Origin: Lithobates sylvaticus
Lineage: Eukaryota > Chordata > Amphibia > Anura > Ranidae
NCBI GenBank assembly: GCA_028564925.1
Contig: CM053031.1
Location: forward strand, 94,949,273 to 95,013,272
DNA: 64,000 bases
Reading direction: 5' to 3'
Part shown: piece by piece, positions 11,245-23,222 of the stretch
How positions within the stretch are numbered: position 1 is the stretch's first letter
Layout: the number at the start of each line of letters is the position of its first letter
Program-made: the position numbers and the translations under genes
Notes under the pieces: generated by a model
What the model was told of the DNA's origin: nothing
What the model saw: the letters and a program-made list of their open reading frames with translations, nothing else
The model's database searches: none

Positions 11245-12200
11245 ATGTCACTGAGTAAGTCGGGCAAAGGCCTGAACCATCTCCAACTGTGGGTTAGGTA
11301 TGTAGCGAGAGAAGCGGCCGACTTCCACCGACCTAGTTTCCTGGTCACATGGTCCGGAACCCCCTGTCTTGAGGCCGTCGTGGCCGCCCGATCCGGAACG
11401 AATGCCCGGAGTACTGGCTGGGGTCCAATTGAAGATTGCCGAGAGGGACCCGGACATGTTCCACAAACTGCGACGAGTTGAGGGGTTTAACCGGAAGGAT
11501 GACGCGGACTGGAACCTGGGCGGTCGGATAGCATCGCCGTCACCGGTTTAACACAGTAACTGGGCACCAGTTGTTGTGGGTCCTGTACAGGTGTATATCT
11601 ACTCCGGAACCTCGCTGCTGAGTTTTAGACATCGCCAAGTGAAGAATATAGTGATCCTGGTGGCGGCAGAGGTTACCTTATGCAAGATTGGACCAGCTGG
11701 GTGGCTGCGAGTGAACTCGCTGGGCCGTAGAAACCCATAAAACACCATGTGTATGGCAGCCTGCAGGACGGTGCTGAGGAGGAGACCAAAATGGGACCTA
11801 TCCTGGATGTCAGACATCCCCTTAAAGATCTCCCCAGTGATAGGCAGCCGCCTAGGGCTGACTGGCAGCTGGTGTCTCTGAACTCCACGCAGTAGAGCCC
11901 TCACTGCGTGTCAGGAGAACACCGAAGGCCTCGCGGGGTCTTAAGTGACAAGTAGTGCTGCACCCCGGCCACGTACTGGCGCATGGTGCTGTGTGACAGT
12001 GCCAGGTGAGAATGGCAATAAGCGATAAACGCCAGAACCTGCTTGACGCTGGAAGATTCACGGGGGCGCTGGGGCAGGAATTTATTAAATGCCCTCCAGG
12101 CCGTCTGGTAGGCCCGACGGGTGTTGCGGGTGAGCGAAGAGTTGATGACGTTAGTAGCTGACTGTAAATGTGGGGCTAGTCCAAGGTCAGTTGTGACCAA
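11245..12200 (-). pseudogene. DIRS-like tyrosine recombinase (fossil)
   Basis: The minus strand encodes an N-terminal SAM-like region (LTRNTRRAYQTAWRAFNKFL and a VKQVLAFIAYCHSHLALS stretch). A catalytic-domain piece follows with FYGFLRPSEFT, where the arginine sits in the usual LR(P/I)SE position. The far end keeps SRYIPNPQLEMVQAFARL. This replaces the DDE integrase of LTR elements and would resolve a circular DNA intermediate. Broken. Confidence 0.75.
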
Positions 12201-12950
12201 CCCGGGATAGTGGCTGAGAGATGGTAGGCTCCTGGCCTCTGTTCAAGGAAGAAATAAAGTTAAAGCGGGAGAGTGCGTCCGCTGCTGAATTGACCTTCCC
12301 TGGAATGAATGAGCAGTAAACATTAAACTGATGTTGTAGGGATAGCTGGACCAGTCTGCGGAGGAAGGACATGACGGGCCTGGATTTAGACCTGCCCTTG
12401 CTGATGATCTCGGCTGTGGCTTTATTGTCTGTCGTAAAGGCCACAGTCTGTCCAGACCAACGGTGACCCCATAGGTGAGCGGCTGCTACGATGGGGAACA
12501 GCTCAAAGAGGGCTGGCGTGGTAGTGAAGCCCGGTGTGGCTAGTGCCTGAGGAGGCCAAGGGGCGGTGAACCACAAATGGCCAAAAATGGCGGCGCATCC
12601 TGTGGATGCCGCCGCATCGGTCACCACCTGGGGTGACAGCGTGGACACTACTGGGATGAACAGGGACACACCGTCCCAATTACTGAGAAAGTCTTCCCAC
12701 ATGGCCAGATCTGCCCTGGCTGCTGAATCCAGCCTGATGACCTGGTCTGGGTCCTGAGTGTAGGACAGGAAGACCAGCAACCGGGACACGAAGGAGCGGT
12801 CCTGGGGGATGATCTTCATAGCAAAATTCAACATCCCGAAGAGAGACTGAAGTTGCTTCTGAGTACATCCCCCCACCCGAGTGAACTCTTGTAGAACCGT
12901 CCTGATACGGTCCAATTTATCTGCGGGAAGGCTGAACGTGAAACATGGGA
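12187..12950 (-). pseudogene. DIRS-like reverse transcriptase C-terminal part and RNase H (fossil)
   Basis: The minus-strand frame shows a thumb/connection-like stretch, with a GGCTQKQLQSLFGMLNFAMK segment. An RNase H domain follows, with VVTDAAASTGCAAIFGH, a conserved ELFPIVAAAHLWG helix, FTTDNKATAEIISKGRSK and the closing PGKVNSAADALSRF. These are the hallmarks of RNase H in DIRS and related tyrosine-recombinase elements. The palm domain upstream is not present. Part of a dead element. Confidence 0.8.
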
Positions 12951-13317
12951 GCCGAAGCCCTACCTGCGACAGCCGAACCAGACTCTTTGTACGGAACTGC
13001 GACTCGGCGACACGAGTGCAACACGAAGGGACAACACGACTTACGAACCCGGAACGCGGGACTGCAACAACACAAGGAGACGGATAGACGAAACGGAGCT
13101 CACGAACCGGCACCAACAGCGCTTGTCTCGAACGAGTCGGTCCTAGACGTCTGACGTAACAGATGTCTCGCACAGGAAACCGACAAAGACCGGCGGCCTT
13201 TGGGCTGCTTAAATACCCTCCGGGCTCCTCCCATAACTTCAGGCCGGTACCCGGCCTTCCAATTTGTGCTGTTTTCTTCTTTTTTTTTGCCAAAAATGGA
13301 GACTTGCATTACTCTGG

Positions 13318-13630
13318 CTATAGACTTGCGGGGCTCGTTCTGAGACTTGCGGGGCTCTTGCTATAAACTTGCAGGGCTCTTGCTGATAATTGCGGGGTTC
13401 TTGCTGTAGACTTGCAGGGCTCTTGCCATAGACATGCAGGGCTCTTGCCATAGACATGCAGGGCTCTTGCTGAGACTTGCAGGGCTCTTGCTGTAGATTT
13501 GCAGGGCTCTTGCTGTAGACTTGCAGGGTTCTTGCTGTAGACTTGCAGGGCTCTTGCCATAGACATGCGGGGCTCTTGCTGAGACTTGCAGAGCTCTTGC
13601 TGTAGACTTACCACTGCAAATTTGCTCTTG
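13318..13630. repeat. GACTTGCAGGGCTCTTGCTGTA minisatellite
   Basis: About 12-13 units of 22-26 bp with variants GACATGCAGGGCTCTTGCCATA and a shorter GAGACTTG form. It abuts the upstream side of the DIRS-order relic. The 124-codon minus-strand frame across it is a repeat translation. Confidence 0.9.
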
Positions 13631-13799
13631 CTAGAGACTTCCCACGCAAATTTGCTACTAATTGGAAAAGTGTCAACTAGAACTTGCTTCAAGTGCTCTG
13701 CGAGTGTGCACCTTGCCAGGGAAGATGTGCAGCAAGTTCACAAGACTTACAATTCAATACTGCCACAAATGTGTGGCAAGTTATCCTTGTTATCTGGGG

Positions 13800-14192
13800 T
13801 GTAATCAATTTCCAATGATTGGCACCATAGCTTGTAGACTCTATAACCTTCACAAAGACCAAATAATATACACAGATTTTGGTTATTTTAACCAAAGATA
13901 TGTAGCAGTATAGCTTTTGGCCAAAATTTATGAAGAAAAATTACTAATTTGCTAAATTTTATAACAGAAACAAAGAAAAATGCTTTTTTTTTTTTTTTTT
14001 ACAATATGTTCAGTCTTTTTTCATTATAGTGCAAAAAATATGAAATACTACCAAAAAAAAGCTCTATTTGTGTGAAAAAAGGACAAAAATTTCATATGGG
14101 TAAAAAAAAACTGAGTACTTGTCATAGTGTGACTGCACGGAAAGCTGAAAATTGGTCTGTTTAGAAAGGGGGCATAAGTTCCCAGTGGGCAA
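13800..14192. mobile_element. TTAACCAC-family fragment (one end)
   Basis: Contains ACCAAAGATATGTAGCAG, a T-run, ACCAAAAAAAAGCTCTATTTG, GCTGAAAATTGGTCTG and the terminus CAAGTGGTTA at about 14190. These are the landmarks of this family in the orientation opposite to the copy at 351-973. No minisatellite is retained. Confidence 0.6.
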
Positions 14193-16369
14193 GTGGTTAT
14201 GGACTGCTTTTTTTTACTTAAGAAAACTATTTTTGTTTGCTCTGTTTTGAAAAAAATAAAAAGACTCTGCTTTTACAGGCTGGTAATCGCGGTCTCCCCA
14301 TATTACACCCTACTGACAGCACAGGCAGGGCAACGAGGGAATGTATGTGACTATTGTGTGCAGAATTGCAGTGATTTGGAGCAGTACAGCCGTTGACATA
14401 TCTCCATTTCTCATCCAGAGCAACTTTCAGAGCATGTACTAGGTAATGTTAATGGGTAAAACATGTTTGCCCGAGTCTCTCCCCCAGCCTATATTACCAG
14501 TCTACAGTCAAAAAGTCCAATTCTTAAACAAAAATTGTAAAACCAATAACATTTACCTTTTTAACAAAGGGATGACATAAAAAAAAAAAAACATGTTTTC
14601 TAAATGAATATATGTTACACTTAGCAATTGGAAAAGTGGGTTGCAGGTATTCAAAAAATGTGTTGAAATCAATGACACTTCCAGGGACAAAAACTGTAAA
14701 TGTCCCTGGAAATCAAAGACAGCTGGTAAGCATGAACTAAATTATTATATGTATTGACACTCCTAATTCCATCTTCAATTCAGCCATGGAGTCCGGCTGC
14801 AGACAGCTTATGTTTAGTTTGGTAAATAAGACTCCTTTGTAAACATATAACCACAATGCTTAGAGTCAAAATATGTTTGCCGTCTGTTTCCTGAGATCAG
14901 AATATAACAGTGTTCACAAGAATGTCTGCGAATTATGAAGCTGCAGGGTTCTTTTTTTTTTTTTGTTAAAATTTTTCCATAGTTAAAACATATTTATGTT
15001 TCTGTATGATGCATTAATGTAACTCAGACCCTAGCTGTCATTCTTTTGCTGCAATAGGTATATCATAGCTCAGCAGAGTAATTTAAGGGGAAAGTATAGG
15101 GACCTATTCATAAATAATTTTCAATTGCAATGTCTCATCATTCATGCAAACGTACACATAATATTAATAATATTTATAGTGTTTGTTATATGATTCTGAC
15201 AAGCCCCATGCCTGCATACCACCACAACCACCAGGCCAAGTTTGTGGAGAAGAGGCCCTTTTCGTGAAATGTTTTTCACTGGAATTTTATGCAGCATTTC
15301 ATCACTCACTCCCTTTTCAGTGTGTCTTTTTAGCATGTTTGATCATTTATGCAGTTTAATGTTGTATTGATATATAAACATCTAATTTAAAGTTTTCCCT
15401 AGACTCTTTTTATCTTTAGATGCATGGTGTCCCAACATCTGGATGTTGCTATAATATTTGAGGCTGTTTTCCTTTTCCATTATTTGGAAAATGCATATTC
15501 ACAGCTGGATCTTCCTCTTTTAATTTTTTGTTTGTACCCACATTAATTAGGTAGTGTATTCTTTGATTGGAATATTACTTGCCTAAGCATCACTTTGGAG
15601 ATGCAGACTTGGACCTCTGGAATTACTCACCTTAGTATTATCCTGGAGAATTGATGTGGACCACTGAAAACACTGGTGTATCCATGGTCATATGATGTGG
15701 ATGCTCATGGATTATTTACCAATTACCACCTTGGCGTAATGCTTTATCACACATATTATTTGGAGAACTGTTGGGAATATTAACTTCGTTAATGGACTTG
15801 ACTCAATTTGGTATTGTGAAGTTGTATATATCTTGCTATTTTCTATATTGTACATGTCAGATGTGCTCCTCATACTTTAGGGGGAAAAAAATGACCCCTT
15901 TTTTTATAAGCCAAAACACACACATATACATGCGTATTTATCGGTGTTACAATGTGGGCATTTGCTTTCAGACATTTTGAAATTGCCCACATGTAGTGGG
16001 GAGGACAGTGGGGAGCGGATTGAGCAGTATCTGCACCTGCTGTCTACAGTGCACACATATACCACAGTCCTTGTACCTGCAAAATACTAATTACTGCACC
16101 AAAACTGCCAACCTCACAGACACAAATTAACTTCTTTACAAAGAAACATTAAAAAAAAAAAAAAATTTAACGTTTTTATGCGCATTCATTTTGTCTTACC
16201 AAGCCTACCTTAAAGAAAAACGTCATCAAAACCAGCAACTGTTGAGATAATGTAGCTTTATGTAGAGCATAATTTATAGGGGTCAGGAGTAAGTAACAAA
16301 CAAAACAACATATTGAGTGCAGCAGTCACGGTGAGAGCTATATTCACATCAGAGTCTTCTCTTAAATTC
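14193..16369. other. Long AT-rich stretch without a supported gene
   Basis: No coding frame longer than about 70 codons and nothing recognisable in them. There are A or T homopolymers near 14580, 14950 and 16150. About 15545-15990 may be a diverged retroelement tail, judged only from its (T/A)-rich, CACTTTGG-bearing character. Confidence 0.35.
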
Positions 16370-16370
16370 A

Positions 16371-17470
16371 AGTTCCCAGCATTCCCCCCCCCCTATAAAT
16401 CAGAGTCCCCCCTTACATCTGTGTCCCCAGAATCCCACTTTACATCAGAGCCCCTTATAGGAGTTGCAAAGGCAGAAGATGTTATATCTTAATGCATTCT
16501 ATGCATTAAGATAAAAAAAAAACTTATGTGTGCAGCAGCCTTTCCCAGCACCCCCTAACTACTTACCTGAGACCCATCTCTCTCCAGTGATGTCCACGAA
16601 TGTCTAAGGTCACTCTTCCTGATTGGCTAAAACACAGCAGCAGCATCATTGGCTCCTGCGTCTGTCAATCAAAGTCAGTCAGCAAATCAGGGGAGAAAGG
16701 GGGTGTGGCCAGGTCGGGGCTTTGTGTCTGAATGGACACAGGGAGCCGTGTCTCGGCTCCAGTGTCCCCATAGGAAGCTGCTGACTGTAGGGGCACTCAA
16801 TAAGAGGGAGGGGCCAGGAGCAGCAAGGAGGGACCCGAGACGAGAAGGATCCAGGCTGCTACGGCAAAACCAACTGCACAGAGGAGGTAAGTTTAACATG
16901 TTTTTTTTTTTTAAAACAAGCCTTTACAATTACTATAACATGATCCCAAATGCCCCTTACATCAGTGCCCCCTTAAATCCTCCAAAGTGCTCCTTTTACA
17001 TTAATGCCTTCAGAGTGCCCCCTTACATCCTCCAAAGTGCCCCCTTATATTCTCCTCCAGAGTGCCCCATTATATCCACCAATGAGCCCCCTTAGTTCTA
17101 CTATGCTAAGGGAGCACTCTGAAAGATGAAAGGGGGAAATCTGGAGGCACTAAGGGCACTCTGGATGAGGGTGCGAGGGGCACTCTGGAAGAGGATATAA
17201 GGGGGAACACTGGAGGTACCAAGTTACATCCTCCAGAGTGCCACCTTACATCCTTCTCCAGACTATTAACCCCCTAAGTTAGAGCCGCCTTACATCTTCT
17301 TCCAGAGTGCCCCCCTTACGTCCTTCTTTTTTAAAAGTGCCTCCATACATCCTCCTCTTCCAGAGTGCCCCTTATGTCCTCCTCCTCCTACAGAGTTCCC
17401 TCTTTCACCTACCAAGTTCCCGAAGTTCCTGGCCTGACTGTGACTTGCGACCGGCTGTCGGCAATAAAAA
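16371..17470. repeat. Degenerate CCTTACATC(A/C) minisatellite in two inverted blocks
   Basis: Units around CAGAGTGCCCCCTTACATCC occur at 16930-17090 and 17225-17400. A segment in opposite orientation (GGGCACTCTGGAAGAGGATA) lies between them at about 17105-17215. A weaker cluster with CAGAGTCCCCCCTTACATC occurs at 16385-16455. A hairpin built on TATCTTAATGCAT / ATGCATTAAGATA sits at about 16484-16512. Confidence 0.6.
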
Positions 17471-19250
17471 AAAAAAAAAAGAATCCTTGTCGGCGACATT
17501 AAACTGTGCATGTGCAGTTCTGGAGACAGATGATTAGTGAACTGCCAAGCTTGGCCTCTACTCATGCGGTGGGTAATGTGAACATGTGCCACACCCTGCT
17601 GCCCATTCCGAGGCCGAACCTTGCAGTTCTCTGCTCAGCTGTCTCAGAAACTGTGAATGCACACTTCAGAGTCTTGCCAACAAGCACATTATTTACAGGA
17701 ACTTTTCTGCTGTTCAGACATTTTTGGACAGCAGAAAAGTACCCTTTTTTACAAACCAGCCATTAATTTACAGACGGTTGGCCACACTGCTTGTTTTGCA
17801 GTTGGAAGCTGGCTATAAATAGTGACATGGACAACAAGACATTTTTCAAGTGTTAAACTTTTCATGCATCCACTTCTTGAGCGTCTCTAAAACAGCAAAA
17901 AAAAAATTGGTAAATTGCAATAAATTCCTTACAGCAGGAATCAGTAAGCTACTTTTAACATAATATATTCAATATCAGTAATTTTAGATGGCATAATGTT
18001 GTATTTTATCCAAATGATTTATTAGCATGATTATATTGCACAATGTAGTACCACATGATTTGTACACCAACTTTCTGCCCAAATCTGCTCTTTCCATTTG
18101 CCTTTTAGTTGGAGAAATTCAAAAACTAGAATAATATACTTAAATATGAATCACTGTGCTTTGCTTAAATAGGCAGTAAAATGGATGGTGGAAGGCTATA
18201 GTGTCAGAAACATACATTCTTTGCTCTGCCACAATTATAACTATGCGCAACAGCTGCTTTATTACTTAAGGCAAACAGCATAATTCTCAATGACAGTATT
18301 TTTCAAAGGAACATTTTTCAAAATATAGTACTAAAAATAATATGATATTAAGTGACTTATTTTATTATATGGCAGTCCCATAGGAAGTGTATTACTTTAC
18401 TCTTGGCTTGTTTTTCAGTATGTCATAGCTTTCAGCCATTGAAAATAGAACTGTGGTTTGCTGACAACCAATATATCTGTTTCATCACAAGTTTGGCTTT
18501 GTGCTTTTAAAACTGCTGGTAGCTGAGTACATCTTTACCACTGAATATCTCATTACTTAAATGACCTATTGCATGGCTGAAATAATGTTTACTATTTTTA
18601 GATTTCAAACTATTGTCTGGATTTTTCTTTTTTGTTTGAAGATGTTAAAGTAGTCCCCAGCTTTATTAGGAAATTCTGCCTGCTAAGGCATGCCATACCC
18701 GCTGGGAGAAGACAGCGATTATCGCTAGAGACTATAGCAGTCGCTAGCGATATTCGCTAGATAATCCGGCAGGCTGGTTGTACCCAAGATGTTCAATCGA
18801 CCATTCCGCCTGCCCATTCTAATCGAACCGTGTATGGCTGGCCTAACTGTTGTAGTGGCAGCATTTCCCATCACCAAAGCTAGCTTCCCTTGTTATCTCT
18901 TTAGGGCACTTCTATGTGATGTAGCCCTATAGACTCACCCTCTCAGTGCCACTAGAGAAGAAAGATTTTGATGACATGCTGACCTGGGAGAAGCCTTTTG
19001 AGCTTCAGAAGCAAGGTATGAATAAAAATAAAATCAAGCTTTCCCAAAGGTTGTGGGGAGTTGTGAAGCGTAAAACAACTCGGTTAATGGTAGCCCCATG
19101 TTTCTCTCAAAACAGGTTTAGTTTATCAAAGATTTTAATTTGTCTAACTTTAACATTGATTCAAATTAATATCTTTAAAGTGGTTATAAAGCCTCAAGGT
19201 TGGGGGGCATTTACAGCATATGGACCACTTAACTCTGCCTTTCAAACTAC
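17471..19250. other. No feature recognised
   Basis: Mostly AT-rich unique-looking sequence. Small frames at 17506-17822 and 18946-19257 show no domain I can name. Confidence 0.35.
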
Positions 19251-19252
19251 AT

Positions 19253-19595
19253 TTTAGGGCTTTTTCACAGTGCAGGAATGTGTATGAAATCATGCGTTTT
19301 CCCACACGGCACAAAAATGTGCTGCTTTTTGCAGATGCGTGGGGGTGCCATTAAATCTTAACGTCACCCCCACACATACACCAATTGCATGTACATTTGC
19401 ACCCAGTAAAATACATGGTACCGCAGTACCAGGCATTTCGGTGGGGCGCGATTTCAAAATCTTGGCAGCACATTTTTTGTGTGTTTTATGAGCATAGACC
19501 AGCCTATTAAAAAACACAACACATGGGAACACACAAAAAAACATCCACACTTGAATGCACCTTAAGTGTGCATGAGCCGTCAGACTGGTGTGCAC
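19253..19595. repeat. Probable MITE fragment with TTTTTCACAGTGCAGG start
   Basis: GGGCTTTTTCACAGTGCAGG at the left and CTTGAATGCACCTTAAGTG at the right, with a CACCCCCACACATAC core, resemble TTTCACAC-class MITEs. The boundaries are not secure. Confidence 0.35.
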
Positions 19596-19974
19596 CAGGA
19601 TTGTGTGCGATTCTAAAGAGTGCCTTGACTGAAAAAAGGTTTACAAACACTGCTCTAGAAGATATGGAAGTCTTAGTAGTAAACATCGTATCTTGTCCCA
19701 GTCAAAGTCTTCACTGGGGCTATTAAGTTCCTGCTCCCAATTGGTAATAAACATAAATGGCCTTAAACACATTTTATTTAATGTCTTTATTTTCCAAAAA
19801 CTTGTGATCAAAAAATTACAACTTTAAAAAACTCATGCCTCTTACTAAATAACTTGGACGGTCTACTTTCCAATAAGGGGTCATTTGGGGGTATTTGTAC
19901 TGTCCTCGCATTTTATAGCCTCAAAAACTGAGATAGGCCATCAGTACATCAGGATTAATCAATTTTTAAATATA

Positions 19975-21027
19975 CAGTTGTGCTCATAAATTTAAATACC
20001 CTGGCAGAATCTATGATTTCTTGGCCATTTTTCAGAGAATATGAATGATAACACAAAAACTTGTCTTTCACTCATGGTTAGTATTTGGCTGAAGCCATTT
20101 ATTATCAATCAACTGTGTTTACAGAAACTACCCAAATGACCCTGATCAAAAGTTTACATACCCCAGTTCTTAATACCGTGTATTCCCTCCTTTAACATCA
20201 ATGACAGCTTGAAGTCTTTTGTGGTATTTGTGGATAAGGCTCTTTATCTTCTCAAATGGTAAAGCTGTCCATTCCTCTTTGCAAAAAGCCTCCAGTTCCT
20301 GTAAATTATTGGGCTGTCTTGCACGAACTGCACGCTTGAGATCTCCCCAGAGTGGCTCAATGATTTTGAGGTCAGGGGACTAAGATGACCACTCCAGAAC
20401 CCTTATTTTATTCTTCTGTAGCCAATGACAGGTCGACTTGGCCTTGTGTTTTGGATCATTGTCCTGTTGGAATGTCGAAGTACATCCCATGCACAGCTTC
20501 CTGGCTAATGAATGCAAATGTTCCTCCAGTATTTTTTGATAACATACTGCATTCATCTTGCCATCAATTTTTAAAGTGAGGGTTCTGGAGTAGTCATCTT
20601 AGTCTCCTGACCTCAATATCATTGAGCCACTCTGAGGAGATCTCCAATGTGCAGTTCATGCAAGACAGCCCAATAATTTACAACTGGAGGCTTTTTGCAA
20701 AGAGAAATGGGCAGCTTTACCATATCAGAAGATAAAGAGCCTCATTCACAAATACCACAAAAGACTTCAAGCTGTCATTGATGTTAAAGGGGGCAATTCA
20801 CGGTATTAAGAACTGGGGTATGTAAATTTTTGATCAGGGTTATTTGGGTAGTTTATGTTGTCATTGTGATTTAAAAAGAGTAAACACAGTTGATTGATAA
20901 TAAATGGCTTCAGCAGAACACTAACCACGAGTGAAAGAAAAGTTTTTGTGTTATCATTCATATTCTCAGAAAAATTTCCAAGAAATCATAGATGCTGCCA
21001 GGGTATGTAAACTTATGAGCAAAACTG
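19975..21027. mobile_element. Tc1-like element rearranged into a long hairpin, TA-flanked
   Basis: The element starts CAGTTGTGCTCATAAATTT and ends ATGAGCAAAACTG, with TA on each side (19973-19974 and 21028-21029). The left 430 bp matches the 5' end and start of a Tc1-like transposase in reverse orientation. It includes the TTTGTGGTATTTGTGGAT and CCTCCAGTTCCTGTAAATT phrases I know from vertebrate Tc1 copies. The right 448 bp (about 20580-21027) is a second, inverted copy of the same segment, not the normal 3' half. The arms are separated by about 176 bp of further transposase-derived sequence. It encodes no functional transposase. Confidence 0.85.
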
Positions 21028-21029
21028 TA

Positions 21030-21432
21030 TACCATAGATTGTAAACTCTATAGCTTTCACACAAACTAAATAATAAACACTGAATTGGGTTATTTTATTT
21101 ATTTATTTTTACCAAAGAAATGTAGCAGAATAATTTTGACCTAAATTCATGAAGGAAGATTATTTTTCTTCTCAATTTTATAACAGAAACATGTGGGTTA
21201 TTTCAAATTTTTGGTATTGTTTTTTTTTTTATATAAAAAAAAAAATGAACAGCCAGTGGTGATTAAATACCTCCAAAAGAAAACTCTATCTGTATCAAAA
21301 AGTGATAAAAATGAAATCTGGGTACAGTGTTGCATGACTGAGTAATTGGCATTCAAAGTGTGATAGCGCTGAAATCTGAAAAATTGGCCTGGGCATGAAG
21401 GGGTGAAAGTGTCTGTTATTGAGGTGGTTAAG
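21030..21432. mobile_element. TTAACCAC-family fragment
   Basis: Same landmarks as 13800-14192 (ACCAAAGAAATGTAGCAG, GTGGTGATTAAATACC, AAATTGGCCTGGGCATGAAG), ending GAGGTGGTTA. It lies directly beside the Tc1 hairpin. Confidence 0.6.
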
Positions 21433-22167
21433 AAGATGCTGATCTGTAGAAAACACATTTAAAGCAAACTTTGGCTCAACTTTTTATCCTGAAATACCCC
21501 CATTGTCTAAGTTTTGATCTGCAAATTATTACATTGTATAATTATAGCTGCTGTGTAAAATACAACATTGTGTGTTTACTATTCCAGTATAAACTGAACC
21601 CTATAAAAATCACTGTGGAACAGAACAGTAAATAATTTGAATCAAACTGTTCTTGTGTGTGTTTGGAGAGTTCCAGGTGCTAATTGATCCAATATTTGGT
21701 GTCTTTTATATAGAAGCAGCACAAGCGTTTATTATTAGAGGGAAAAAAACGCTTGTAGATTCATTTGTTTTGCTAAACAAAACCAAAGACACAGACAAAA
21801 AATATACCGATTGGGAAAGAAGGAATGGTGTCATTGTATCCAGACAGACTGAACACAGGCTGCAAAAAAGACGCAAAGTCCATTTTTTTACACAGGGTTT
21901 TCACAGCTGCAGTGTTGAGGGTGTCAGATTTGCTTTCTGTTATATAGGAGCTACCTGGTGTTTGTTAACATTAGAATGCTGGTAAGTTGCCAAATGTCCA
22001 CTCTCCATGAAAAGCAATAGGAAAAATGTATGTGGTTTTTGGGCCTGTGTTGTGAATTTTGAAGACTAATCTCTCCAAAATGCATTTAGCTACATACAGT
22101 AGATGAATCAGGGCTTGTTTTAACTGCTTTTACTGCTTGTTCAGAATTTAGAAGTATAGTATATACA
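21433..22167. other. No feature recognised
   Basis: AT-rich flank. The 110-codon frame at 21653-21985 has no recognisable domain. Confidence 0.35.
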
Positions 22168-22540
22168 CAGGGGCGTACCTAGAGCGTTTGGCACCCGGGG
22201 CGGATCCTAAATTTGGCACCCCCCCCCCAAATTTTAAATGAAAAAACACCCAAATTTTTTTTTCATTTTCTCAAGAATATTTATTGCACAAATCCTCAGA
22301 AGAAAGGGTGCACCACTGAGCTGATCCTCTTTCTTCTAAGGATTCCCCTTATTTAATGAATTACCTAGTACACTACTGAGCTGATCCTCTTTCTTCTAAG
22401 GATTCCCCTTACTTAATGAATTACCGTATTTATCGGCGTATAACACGCACCCCAAGTTTAGGAGGGAATTTGAAGGAAAAAAAGTTTTAGGAGAGAAGTT
22501 TAGGGAAAAAAAAAAAAAAAAAATTACATTTAAGCGTCAT

Positions 22541-22985
22541 TTGCAGCCTGCCCAGCGCCATTTGCAGCCTTGCCCAGCGTCATTTGCAGCCTTGCCCAGC
22601 GTCATTTGCAGCTTGCCCAGCGTCATTTGCAGCTTGCCCAGCGTCATTTGCAGCTTGCCCAGTGTCATTTGCAGCTTGCCCAGCGTCATTTGCAGCCTTG
22701 CCCAGCGTCATTTGCAACCTGCCCAGCGTCATTTGCAACCTGCCCAGCGTCATTTGCAGCCTTGCCCAGCGTCATTTGCAGCCTGCCCAGCGTCATTTGC
22801 AGCTTGCCCAGTGTCATTTGCAGCCTGCCCAGCGTCATTTGCAGCTTGCCCAGTGTCATTTGCAGCCTTGCCCAGTGTCATTTGTAGCTTGCCCAGTGTC
22901 ATTTGCAGCCTTGCCCAGCGTCATTTGCAGCCTTGCCCAGCGTCATTTTCAGTTTGCCAGCGCCATTTGCAGACTTGCCGACGTT
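22541..22985. repeat. CCCAGCGTCATTTGCAGC minisatellite
   Basis: About 22 units of 19-21 bp, with substitution variants GCGTC/GTGTC and CAGCC/CAGCT. Frames up to 200 codons crossing it are repeat translations. Confidence 0.9.
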
Positions 22986-22999
22986 TAAATTTCTCGCCG

Positions 23000-23222
23000 C
23001 CGAGACAGACCGCGCATGCGCCGCCGAAAAAGACCGAACCGCGGCCGAAAAAGACCGAGCCGACTGTTCGGCTCCGCTCGGAGTCCCGCCTCCCTGCTGT
23101 TTCGGGAGCGTGCGCAGGGAGGCGGGACAACGAGCGGAGCTGAACAGTCGGCGCGGTCTTTTTCGGCCGCGATTCGGCCTTTTTTGGCCGCGGTTCGGTC
23201 TTTTTCGGCCGCGATTTTTCGG
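23000..23222. repeat. GC-rich inverted repeat inside the TA-flanked element
   Basis: GCGGCCGAAAAAGACCG and GACTGTTCGGCTCCGCTCG on the left are mirrored by CGAGCGGAGCTGAACAGTC and CGGTCTTTTTCGGCCGC on the right, around a GGAGGCGGGAC hairpin centre. Confidence 0.75.

Larger units (their letters stand above)
11230..13300 (-). mobile_element. DIRS-order retroelement fossil (tyrosine recombinase retroelement), broken
   Basis: On the minus strand the order is reverse transcriptase 3' part, RNase H, then tyrosine recombinase, which is the DIRS/Ngaro layout. The element is 5'-truncated within the reverse transcriptase and carries several breaks. It looks moderately old. No terminal repeats of the split-direct or inverted type could be delimited. 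A 22-25 bp minisatellite abuts its upstream side at 13.32 kb. Confidence 0.75.

Noticed and set aside
16649-17095. 148-codon plus frame
   Set aside because: Its 3' half is the CCTTACATCC repeat and the 5' half has no recognisable domain.
21653-21985. 110-codon plus frame as a host exon
   Set aside because: No recognisable domain, weak codon character and no convincing splice sites.
22541-22985. CRISPR-like array
   Set aside because: Units are contiguous with no unique spacers, in a vertebrate-type sequence; it is a minisatellite.
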